Below are positions 17,765 through 23,793 of a stretch of 64,000 nt of DNA, one piece after another. The notes below the pieces were generated by a model. That model searched no databases and was not told where the DNA came from. It worked only from the letters and a program-made list of their open reading frames with translations. Source of the stretch: Elizabethkingia bruuniana (lineage in GTDB: Bacteria; Bacteroidota; Bacteroidia; Flavobacteriales; Weeksellaceae); assembly GCF_002024805.1 (NCBI RefSeq), contig NZ_CP014337.1, positions 620,001 to 684,000 on the forward strand. Direction: 5' to 3'. Made by a program: the position numbers and the translations under genes. Each line of letters begins with the position of its first letter. Position 1 is the first letter of the stretch.

Positions 17765-18634
17765 ATGAAACTTTTATTAACTGTCTTTTTGATAATTCTG
17801 TCAAATAGTTTTTTTGCACAGAAGGATAATAAAAAGACATATTATACAAATTATATTGTATTAGATAGTCTTAAAAATGTATATGGGGATAATGTAATTA
17901 ATAAATTTACCTTAAATACAAAAGAACTTTATGGATTTGATAAAAGTGTGGAGATTTATAATGTTTTATATAATAATGCAGTATTATTAATATCAGCCTT
18001 ACCAGATATTAAAGGCAATGAAAACTGGATAAAAATCGATATAAATGCTATAAAAAAAGACATTTTAACCAGACCACAACTTAAAGAATTTATTATGGAA
18101 AGGTATCTGAATAATATTTCTGAAAAGAAAACCTTAAAATATGGATTAGTTAAGAAGATAGATGGAGAATACTATGTACCAAAAATGACTTTAATAGAAT
18201 ACTTTTATGTAAAAAGCTATAAATTTCCCTTTATACCTGCCTATGGAACAATAGACATTAATGGACCTATAGTTACAATAAAGGAAATGGAGAAAAGTTA
18301 TCGTGAGCAAATACCTGATAGGGGGTTTCCATTGAGTCCCTATGAAACAGATTATTCATTTTCATTTCCTATTTACGCAAGGAATTATTTATCAAAAATT
18401 TATACTTTAAATGGAAATAATGCATATCAATTTTGGACATTAGACAACTATAGGACGGCTGATTATTATAGTACGTATCGAGGTATTGACCGTTTTATAT
18501 ATATACCAGAAAAAGGAATAATAGGAGGATCTTATGACTTTTATTTTTCCTTTAACTCATCTTCTGAATTAGCAAAAAAAATAAAAGAAAATATCATTAA
18601 CGAAAAAGTAATGATTGCTGAAGAGTTAAAATAG
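17765..18634 (+). CDS. Secreted protein of unknown function, prophage cargo
   Basis: A protein of 289 residues when read from ATG 17765, which gives a clean Sec signal peptide (MKLLLTVFLIILSNSFFA, then Q). An in-frame ATG at 17753 adds four residues; the frame is open back to 17645, but that start lies inside the previous gene and is rejected. The mature part is rich in Tyr, Lys, Ile and Asn with no recognised motif; the centre (KYGLVKKIDGEYYVPKMTLIEYF) and C-terminus (FIYIPEKGIIGGSYDFYFSF) look beta-rich. It follows the HExxH lipoprotein and may be its partner, substrate or inhibitor, which is speculation. Confidence 0.6.
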   Translation: MKLLLTVFLIILSNSFFAQKDNKKTYYTNYIVLDSLKNVYGDNVINKFTLNTKELYGFDKSVEIYNVLYNNAVLLISALPDIKGNENWIKIDINAIKKDILTRPQLKEFIMERYLNNISEKKTLKYGLVKKIDGEYYVPKMTLIEYFYVKSYKFPFIPAYGTIDINGPIVTIKEMEKSYREQIPDRGFPLSPYETDYSFSFPIYARNYLSKIYTLNGNNAYQFWTLDNYRTADYYSTYRGIDRFIYIPEKGIIGGSYDFYFSFNSSSELAKKIKENIINEKVMIAEELK

Positions 18635-18660
18635 CTTTTCTAATCTGATCAGAATATTAC

Positions 18661-18685
18661 ACCCCGACTAACCTCGGGGTTTTTC
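18661..18685 (+). terminator. Terminator after secreted cargo gene
   Basis: ACCCCGA pairs with TCGGGGT across a 6-base loop, followed by TTTTCTTTTT. It ends the cargo pair and separates it from the SOS operon. Confidence 0.85.
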
Positions 18686-18702
18686 TTTTTCTTACGGTAT
18701 TG

Positions 18703-18722
18703 TGTTCCGAAGAATCGGAACA
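18703..18722. promoter_or_regulatory. Perfect 8-4-8 palindrome upstream of umuC
   Basis: TGTTCCGA, spacer AGAA, TCGGAACA. This GC-containing palindrome stands out in very AT-rich DNA and has the size of a dimeric repressor operator. It lies 112 bases upstream of the umuC -7 box and has no T-run, so it is not a terminator. The cognate regulator is unknown. Confidence 0.55.
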
Positions 18723-18739
18723 ATTTTATTTTTTAAACA

Positions 18740-18770
18740 ACATTATATTTAATATTATAATATATAATGT
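18740..18770. promoter_or_regulatory. AT-rich dyad upstream of umuC
   Basis: ACATTATAT (18740-18748) and ATATAATGT (18762-18770) form a 9-bp inverted repeat around a 13-base A/T centre. It may be an operator or a DNA-melting element; pure A/T composition makes chance a real alternative. Confidence 0.35.
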
Positions 18771-18787
18771 GTTAAATATTAGTTTGA

Positions 18788-18804
18788 TTTTAATTGTATT
18801 AAAA
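18788..18804. promoter_or_regulatory. 7-3-7 dyad near the umuC promoter
   Basis: TTTTAAT-TGT-ATTAAAA, located just upstream of or overlapping the expected -33 region of the umuC promoter. Position suits repressor occlusion of the promoter; A/T-only composition lowers confidence. Confidence 0.35.
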
Positions 18805-18834
18805 TATTGTTTTCAAAATGATAAAATAAGAGCA

Positions 18835-18842
18835 TAATTTTG
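18835..18842 (+). promoter_or_regulatory. umuC promoter -7 box
   Basis: TAATTTTG fits TAnnTTTG. It ends 4 bases before the umuC ATG, so transcription should start at or within a few bases of the start codon (leaderless or nearly so). The nearest upstream TTG (18807-18809) is 25 bases away, longer than usual. Confidence 0.55.
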
Positions 18843-18846
18843 CGTT

Positions 18847-20103
18847 ATGTATGCTCTGGTAGATTGTAATAATTTTTATGCTTCTTGTGAAAGGTCATTT
18901 GATCCATTGTTAAATGGAAAGCCTGTTGTTGTGCTATCTAATAATGATGGATGCGCTATTGCTCGTTCTAATGAAGCAAAAGCATTAGGTATTCCAATGG
19001 GAGCTGCAGCATTTGAATATGAAAAATTATTCAAGGATAATGATGTGAAAGTTTTTTCTACAAATTTTGCCCTTTATGGAGACATGAGTAAAAGAGTAAT
19101 GAAGATACTTTCTGAGTATACTCCAGATGTTGAAGTATATTCAATAGATGAGATATTTTTAAAATTCAATGGTTTTGAAAAATATGATCTTCATAAGTAT
19201 GGATTGAAAATGAAGTCCGATGTTCTTGTAAATACCAGAATTCCTGTTTCGATAGGTTATGCCCCAACAAAAGCACTTGCTAAAGTTGCAAATAGAATTG
19301 CGAAGAAATTTCCAGATTTTACACAAGGTGTTTATATTATTGATTCTGAAGAAAAGCGTATCAAAGCTTTAAAGTGGTTGAAAATAGAGGATGTTTGGGG
19401 AATAGGCAGGCAATTTTCTAAAAAACTATCTCTTCAAGGAGTTGCAAATGCGTATCAATTTACTCAGCTTCCAGACTACTATGTAAAAAAGGAAATGAGT
19501 GTAGTTGGATTGCGCTTGAAAAAAGAACTTCTGGGGGAGGAGTATATAGAACTTGAAGAAAAGAAACGTAAAAAGGCTATTGCTACTACTCGAAGTTTTG
19601 ATAAAAATTACAGAGAGCAGGATGTAATAAAAGAACGGGTTTCTACATTCGCATCACGTTGTGCCGAAAAATTGCGCAAAGAAGGTTCTTATTGTTCCGA
19701 GGTTACTGTATTTATACATACTAATTTCTTCAGGAAGGACCAGAAGCAATATTCTAACTCAATCCGGGTAAGAATTCCCCAGCCGACTAATTCGAGTATT
19801 ACAATTTCAAAATATGCTATTAATGCACTTAATCAAATATTTATTGATGGATTTGCGTATAAAAAAGCCGGAGTTATAGTAGGTAAGATAAGTCCGGTTC
19901 CGTTCAGGCAATTTAATCTTTTTGATAATGAAGATTCGAGACATGGTGAACTCATGAAAGCTTTGGATAAGATTAATAAAGCACTTCCGAATCCAATTGT
20001 AAAACTTGCCTCTCAAGACTTTGGAAGACGTGAAAAAATGAAACAAGAGAAACTTTCACCCAGATACACTACTAAATGGGAGGAACTGATAGAAGTAGAA
20101 TAA
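18847..20103 (+). CDS. umuC: Y-family DNA polymerase V catalytic subunit UmuC
   Basis: A 418-residue translesion polymerase. The N-terminus MYALVDCNNFYASCE is the family signature with metal ligand Asp6; the catalytic SIDE motif places Asp101-Glu102. Palm/fingers lie at residues 1-170, the helix-hairpin-helix thumb around IEDVWGIGRQFSKKL, the little finger at about 235-345, and a UmuC-type C-terminal tail ends the protein. It copies past DNA lesions at the cost of mutations when joined by processed UmuD. It is first in a four-gene operon with TAATG coupling to umuD, the reverse of the E. coli umuDC order. Location within the prophage suggests a phage-carried copy. Confidence 0.95.
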   Translation: MYALVDCNNFYASCERSFDPLLNGKPVVVLSNNDGCAIARSNEAKALGIPMGAAAFEYEKLFKDNDVKVFSTNFALYGDMSKRVMKILSEYTPDVEVYSIDEIFLKFNGFEKYDLHKYGLKMKSDVLVNTRIPVSIGYAPTKALAKVANRIAKKFPDFTQGVYIIDSEEKRIKALKWLKIEDVWGIGRQFSKKLSLQGVANAYQFTQLPDYYVKKEMSVVGLRLKKELLGEEYIELEEKKRKKAIATTRSFDKNYREQDVIKERVSTFASRCAEKLRKEGSYCSEVTVFIHTNFFRKDQKQYSNSIRVRIPQPTNSSITISKYAINALNQIFIDGFAYKKAGVIVGKISPVPFRQFNLFDNEDSRHGELMKALDKINKALPNPIVKLASQDFGRREKMKQEKLSPRYTTKWEELIEVE

Positions 20104-20573
20104 TGAAAATAGTACCACTACATAATAAAATAGAATTTGAAGATATTGAACTTATCAATATCAAGGATGATGCAATTAAAAAATATGCACCATTATTTCC
20201 GAGTGTACAAAATGGATTTCCATCACCTGCAGAAGACTTTGAAGGTGAAAAATTAAGTTTGGACGAAAGATATCTTAGTAAGCCGGAAAGTACTTACTTC
20301 GCAAAGGCTAAAGGAAGATCAAATCATCCAACTATAATGGAAGGGGATATACTTATTATAAGAGCAGATAAAGAGGCTAAACATGGTGATTTTGCAGTGG
20401 TGTCATTTAACAATTCAAAGTTTACTACTAAAAGACTTGATTTGAATAATAATCAGTTGGTGCCAGATAACAAAGATTTTCCTGAAATAAAAGTTTCAGA
20501 TGATGATGTTGTAATTATAATGGGTAGAGTAGAGTCTATTATCAGGGATGATATTTCTAATAAAACGATATAA
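20103..20573 (+). CDS. umuD: UmuD-like S24 self-cleaving subunit of polymerase V
   Basis: A 156-residue S24-family protein starting on the TAATG overlap at 20103; the frame extends to 20076 but that would lie within umuC. The Ser/Lys dyad is Ser73 (GRSNHPTIMEGDILII) and Lys110 (FTTKRLDL). The cleavage region is probably the GFPSPAED segment (residues 38-45). The residue after the catalytic Ser is Asn rather than the usual Met, and the loop is one residue shorter than in LexA. No DNA-binding domain is present, so it is UmuD rather than a repressor. Cleavage after RecA activation would produce the active subunit. Confidence 0.9.
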   Translation: MKIVPLHNKIEFEDIELINIKDDAIKKYAPLFPSVQNGFPSPAEDFEGEKLSLDERYLSKPESTYFAKAKGRSNHPTIMEGDILIIRADKEAKHGDFAVVSFNNSKFTTKRLDLNNNQLVPDNKDFPEIKVSDDDVVIIMGRVESIIRDDISNKTI

Positions 20574-20575
20574 TT

Positions 20576-21196
20576 ATGTGCTTCTACATTTCAATGAAAT
20601 TAAATAAAAAGGAACTGGAAGATAATTTTGATACAAAAATTGTAGAAGGAGATTATATTGAAGAAGGTTTTGTTTCAGGATTTGCACATCCAAATGTTCC
20701 AATTATAACTGATAATAACCAGTCTGAAATTGTTTTAGGTAACTGGGGTTTAATTCCATTTTGGGCAAAAAACAGAGATATTCAGAAGAATACTTTAAAT
20801 GCCAGGATTGAAACTATTTCAGAAAAACCTTCTTTTAAGAACTCAATACATAAAAGATGTCTGGTTTTAGTAAATGGCTTTTATGAATGGAAATGGTTGG
20901 ATCCAAAAGGTAAACAGAAAGAAAAATATTTCATACACTTAGACAATGGAAATAAACCGTTTGCCTTAGGTGGTATTTATTCATTGTGGACCGATAAGGA
21001 ATCAGGTGAACAACTGAAAACATTTTCAATAGTTACAACGGAGGCGAATGAGTTGATGGCTGAAATCCACAACACAAAATATAGAATGCCGGTAGTCCTT
21101 AATAAAGGAGCTGAAAAAGAATGGTTAAATGATAGGGATATCCAGTCATTCTCTTTTCAAAATTATAATCCAAATCTTAATGCTGTTTTAGTATAA
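20576..21196 (+). CDS. SOS-response-associated SRAP protein (YedK/HMCES family)
   Basis: A 206-residue protein. Cys2 (MCFYIS) is the catalytic residue that, after Met removal, crosslinks to abasic sites in single-stranded DNA. The other conserved residues are present: Asn75 in LNARIETI, Glu104 in NGFYEWKW and His165 in EIHNTKYRMPVVL. The family protects abasic sites from error-prone bypass and strand breaks. Here it sits 2 bases after umuD and overlaps the next gene by TAATG, so it is co-expressed with a mutagenic polymerase. That pairing makes sense, as both act on damaged single strands at stalled forks. Confidence 0.93.
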   Translation: MCFYISMKLNKKELEDNFDTKIVEGDYIEEGFVSGFAHPNVPIITDNNQSEIVLGNWGLIPFWAKNRDIQKNTLNARIETISEKPSFKNSIHKRCLVLVNGFYEWKWLDPKGKQKEKYFIHLDNGNKPFALGGIYSLWTDKESGEQLKTFSIVTTEANELMAEIHNTKYRMPVVLNKGAEKEWLNDRDIQSFSFQNYNPNLNAVLV

Positions 21197-21552
21197 TGGA
21201 CATATATAGTTTACTTGTAGAATATTTTATTGATGATCCGGAAGATATTGACGGGTATATGAATGATGCTTTTTCTTTAGTTGCAGGAGAAGCAATACAG
21301 AAAGGACTTGAATTTAATGGATACTTCAAAACAAAATATGAAGATGCATTACAGAATATTCCAAGCTTTGATGAGGACTACTTTGCAAATGAAAGTAGGG
21401 TGAAATTATATGTTTTATTATCCGCATTACAGGACAAGGAAATAATGCAACATCTATCTTATATATATACCGTAAGCCAACAATTACCTCCATCTGAAGA
21501 AGAAATAATTAAAATGTCTGAAGAGCTTTTAGATAATGGAGTAGAGTTTTAA
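21196..21552 (+). CDS. Unknown fourth gene of the SOS operon
   Basis: A 118-residue acidic (many Asp/Glu), mostly helical protein with no signal peptide, membrane segment or Cys cluster. It is translated from a TAATG overlap with the SRAP gene, so it is a true member of the operon. The sequence starts MDIYSLLVEYFIDDPEDIDGY and ends PPSEEEIIKMSEELLDNGVEF. I do not recognise the family. Strong coupling to UmuC/UmuD/SRAP suggests a role in damage tolerance, in regulating the polymerase or in phage induction. This is inference from context only. Confidence 0.6.
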   Translation: MDIYSLLVEYFIDDPEDIDGYMNDAFSLVAGEAIQKGLEFNGYFKTKYEDALQNIPSFDEDYFANESRVKLYVLLSALQDKEIMQHLSYIYTVSQQLPPSEEEIIKMSEELLDNGVEF

Positions 21553-21556
21553 TATT

Positions 21557-21585
21557 AAATCCCCCAATTAAGGAGGATTTATTTT
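21557..21585. terminator. Terminator shared by SOS operon and integrase
   Basis: AAATCCCCC pairs with GGAGGATTT with one mismatch across AATTAA, followed by ATTTT on the plus strand. It lies between the convergent SOS operon and integrase gene. Confidence 0.65.
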
Positions 21586-22735
21586 AACCAATTTTTATAT
21601 CAATGTTTTTATTTCGTTCTACTTGATGCTCTTTGTAATCAATAGCGTATATTTTAGTTGTTCTATCTGTTGTGTGCCCAGCTAATTCCTGGGCTTTTTG
21701 TAATCCAAGCATTTTTGATACTTGATTTAAGAATGCATATTTTAGAGAATATAATGTAACATGAAGATCTACCTTTGCGGCATATTTCTTCCAAAGTTTA
21801 TAAGCGCTTTGACGATGCAGTCTATTACTTCCAGTTTTCATATTATGACTAAATAAATACTGGCCAGATCCGGTTTCATACATTACTTGCTGCCATAAAT
21901 CATAAGCGTTCATATTGATAGCTCTCATTGTTCTGATATGTTTTCCACCTTTTTTTAGCATTATATAGAATATACCTTTCTCTAGGTCAACATCATCTTT
22001 TGTAACACCTAACATTTCCTCAATGCGGCTTCCTGAATAAAAGAATATTATAGCGAATCTATGTAATCTAGGGTGAATAGTTTGAAGCTTGTGAAATTTC
22101 TCCCAATCATTATCGGTTCGAATAATCTTTTTAACTTTTGGAGTATGCTCTAGTCTTTTTATACCTTCAATAAAATTAACCTCGAATATATCTAACTCAG
22201 TGAAAAAGGCAAAAAATTTAGATAAATGTGTTCTGGTTTTATTTATTCTGTAGTTAGAGTGTCCGTCCATAGACATGGTTATAAGTAATTGTTTTATATC
22301 TCCTTTTGTTACATCTTGAATGTCTTTTAAATGTAGCTTTAACTTTACACTGTACTTAAATATGTGTATCAGAGAATTTTTCATATCACCTGCTGAACCT
22401 TCGGTAATATCAAATGTTTTTAGCGCCATATCAAGAGATTGTAAAAATGGAATTTTACCATGAATAAGTTCTATGGTGTCGGTTATCTCTTCAAATTCTT
22501 CTGTAATAGGATTCCATCCCCGGCTTAATAAGAAGGTTTCATCCTCCATTATTTTTTTTGTCTCTATAACACGCTCAGAATGATCTTTAATATGATTCAT
22601 TCCTTTAATTCTTCGAGGGTATTCAATGCCTTTATTATTTATAAAGGTGTATTGGATTTCCCAAATTTTTTTGCCTGTGGATTTTAAGGTTTCCCAGTTT
22701 TTAGGATAAACCTTCATTTCTGTAAATGATTTCAT
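21584..22735 (-). CDS. int: Tyrosine-type site-specific integrase
   Basis: A 383-residue recombinase that inserts and excises the prophage. Residues 1-100 contain an arm-binding-like domain (KKIWEIQYTFINNKGIEYPRR), about 105-190 the SAM-like core-binding domain, and 205-370 the catalytic domain. Catalytic Arg237 is in GSRIEEML, a central Lys near 261-262 (LKKGGKH), His354 in LAGHTTDRTT and the nucleophile Tyr363 in KIYAID. Box II reads YSLKY (329-333) where the textbook motif is HxxRH, so the His and Arg are replaced by Tyr and Lys; such Lys variants occur in Bacteroidota integrases as I recall. It lies 98 bases from tRNA-Leu. Confidence 0.93.
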   Translation of the reverse strand: MKSFTEMKVYPKNWETLKSTGKKIWEIQYTFINNKGIEYPRRIKGMNHIKDHSERVIETKKIMEDETFLLSRGWNPITEEFEEITDTIELIHGKIPFLQSLDMALKTFDITEGSAGDMKNSLIHIFKYSVKLKLHLKDIQDVTKGDIKQLLITMSMDGHSNYRINKTRTHLSKFFAFFTELDIFEVNFIEGIKRLEHTPKVKKIIRTDNDWEKFHKLQTIHPRLHRFAIIFFYSGSRIEEMLGVTKDDVDLEKGIFYIMLKKGGKHIRTMRAINMNAYDLWQQVMYETGSGQYLFSHNMKTGSNRLHRQSAYKLWKKYAAKVDLHVTLYSLKYAFLNQVSKMLGLQKAQELAGHTTDRTTKIYAIDYKEHQVERNKNIDIKIG

Positions 22736-22758
22736 TTTTACACGATGTTTTACACGAT
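22736..22758. repeat. Two tandem 11-bp repeats before the integrase start
   Basis: TTTTACACGAT at 22736-22746 and again at 22748-22758, a 12-bp period directly upstream of the integrase ATG. Same-side spacing of near one helical turn suits cooperative protein binding, for example integrase arm sites, an excisionase or a repressor of int. Confidence 0.6.
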
Positions 22759-22788
22759 TGAAATCAGATGAGAAAAAAATGTAACTTT

Positions 22789-22828
22789 TAAAAACCCCGC
22801 AAACCTAATGTGGAAGGTGGTTTGCGGG
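22789..22828 (-). terminator. Terminator of tRNA-Leu
   Basis: On the minus strand CCCGCAAACC pairs with GGTTTGCGGG over a 14-base loop, followed by GTTTTT. It lies 6 bases beyond the tRNA 3' end and its T-run points into the prophage. Confidence 0.85.
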
Positions 22829-22833
22829 AATTG

Positions 22834-22915
22834 TACCCAGTGCCGGAATCGAACCGGCACGCCTTGCGGCACTAGAGTTTGAGTCTAGCGCGTCTACCAA
22901 TTCCGCCAACTGGGC
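22834..22915 (-). tRNA. tRNA-Leu (anticodon CAA)
   Basis: The minus strand folds as a class II tRNA: acceptor GCCCAGT with ACTGGGT, discriminator A, D-loop AATTGGTAGA, anticodon stem CTAGA/TCTAG with loop CTCAAAC (anticodon CAA, reading UUG), a variable arm GTGCCGCAAGGCGT, and T-loop GGTTCGATTCC. CCA is not encoded. The 3' end faces the prophage, and the adjacent integrase makes it the likely attachment site. Confidence 0.95.
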
Positions 22916-22933
22916 CACTCGAAATTGTGAGTG

Positions 22934-22941
22934 CAAATATA
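22934..22941 (-). promoter_or_regulatory. tRNA-Leu promoter -7 box
   Basis: On the minus strand TATATTTG, an exact TAnnTTTG match, 18 bases upstream of the tRNA 5' end. No clear TTG at -33 was found. Confidence 0.55.
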
Positions 22942-22979
22942 GGTATATTTTTGCTTCTGAAAAGAGTTTTTTAAAAAAA

Positions 22980-23747
22980 TTAAAAAACAATTTCCTGCCC
23001 GTCAAAAGCCAGCTGGATGTGAGATGGCAGCTCTTGATTCATTTCATCGTGAAAACCAATATGATGGCTCAGGTGGGTAAGGTAAGTTTGCTTCGGTTGA
23101 AGCTCCTCGACAAGTTCCAAAATCTGAGGCAAAATAAAATGTGCAGGATGTGGATTATCCTTTCTCAAGCAGTTAATGATAAAATAATCGAGATTTCTTA
23201 GCTTGTCTTTCTCCATATCCGATATAGCACTGGCATCGGTAATGTATGCTGTATTTTTAAATTTATAACCGAAAATATCAATTTTATAGTGGGTAACCTC
23301 TATAGGAACGATTTCAGTATCTAAAAGTGTAAAAGGCCTATTATCCAGAAAATGCATTTCAAAAGAAGGAGCTCCCGGATATTTTTCATCGGAGAAAGCA
23401 TACGGAAATCGTTTTTTTACTTCATCTCCTGTGCGTTGCCTGCAGTAAATGGGCATATCCTTTTTGCTCCGAAAGATGATAGGGCGCATATCATCCAGAC
23501 CAATTACGTGATCATTATGCTCATGGGTAAGAAGTACAGCGTCCACATTATGCTCCTGCTGGGTAAGCATCTGCTGCCTGAAATCCGGACCGCAGTCTAT
23601 TAATATTTTTCTGTCATCATCTGTTGTTACTAAGACTGAAGATCGTAATCTTTTGTCTTTAGGATTCTCCGACAGACAAACAGGATCGGTACATCCAATA
23701 GTCGGAACTCCCTGAGAAGTTCCTGTTCCTAAAAATTTAAGACGCAT
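22980..23747 (-). CDS. MBL-fold metallo-hydrolase, PhnP-like
   Basis: A 255-residue cytoplasmic metallo-beta-lactamase-fold phosphodiesterase candidate. The N-terminus MRLKFLGTGTSQGVPTIGC is typical of the PhnP/RNase Z-like branch; LTHEHNDHVIGLDDMR is the HxHxDH metal motif, with further ligands in VTHYKID, YITDAS and LTHLSHHIGFHDE. PhnP proteins hydrolyse cyclic phosphodiesters. No phn genes are nearby, so the substrate is unknown. It is divergent from the 23794 gene and faces the tRNA. Confidence 0.8.
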   Translation of the reverse strand: MRLKFLGTGTSQGVPTIGCTDPVCLSENPKDKRLRSSVLVTTDDDRKILIDCGPDFRQQMLTQQEHNVDAVLLTHEHNDHVIGLDDMRPIIFRSKKDMPIYCRQRTGDEVKKRFPYAFSDEKYPGAPSFEMHFLDNRPFTLLDTEIVPIEVTHYKIDIFGYKFKNTAYITDASAISDMEKDKLRNLDYFIINCLRKDNPHPAHFILPQILELVEELQPKQTYLTHLSHHIGFHDEMNQELPSHIQLAFDGQEIVF

Positions 23748-23793
23748 TTTTTGAAGATGGTATTTATTTTGATAAATTTACAAAAAAATAAAA

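Larger units (their letters stand above)
1..22833. mobile_element. Siphovirus-like prophage, right part
   Basis: A continuous set of phage genes reads rightward from the window edge: capsid, connectors, tail tube, tail chaperone, tape measure, tail tip, lysin. It is followed by cargo genes, an SOS-type operon and a leftward tyrosine integrase next to tRNA-Leu. The gene order is that of a long non-contractile-tailed (siphovirus) genome; no sheath or baseplate gene of a contractile tail is seen. The left end (terminase, portal, early genes, attL) is outside the window. The right boundary is placed at the 3' end of the tRNA by inference; no att repeat could be verified because only one end is visible. 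Confidence 0.9.

Noticed and set aside
20076-20102. Longer start of umuD
   Set aside because: Overlaps the umuC 3' end; the TAATG at 20101-20105 gives the standard start.
1-22833. Tailocin or gene transfer agent instead of prophage
   Set aside because: A capsid gene, integrase and cargo are present; the tail is of the non-contractile type and no sign of capsid loss is seen.
22805-23005. Open frame of 66 residues over the tRNA
   Set aside because: It is the reverse of the tRNA-Leu and its flanks; the tRNA fold explains the sequence.
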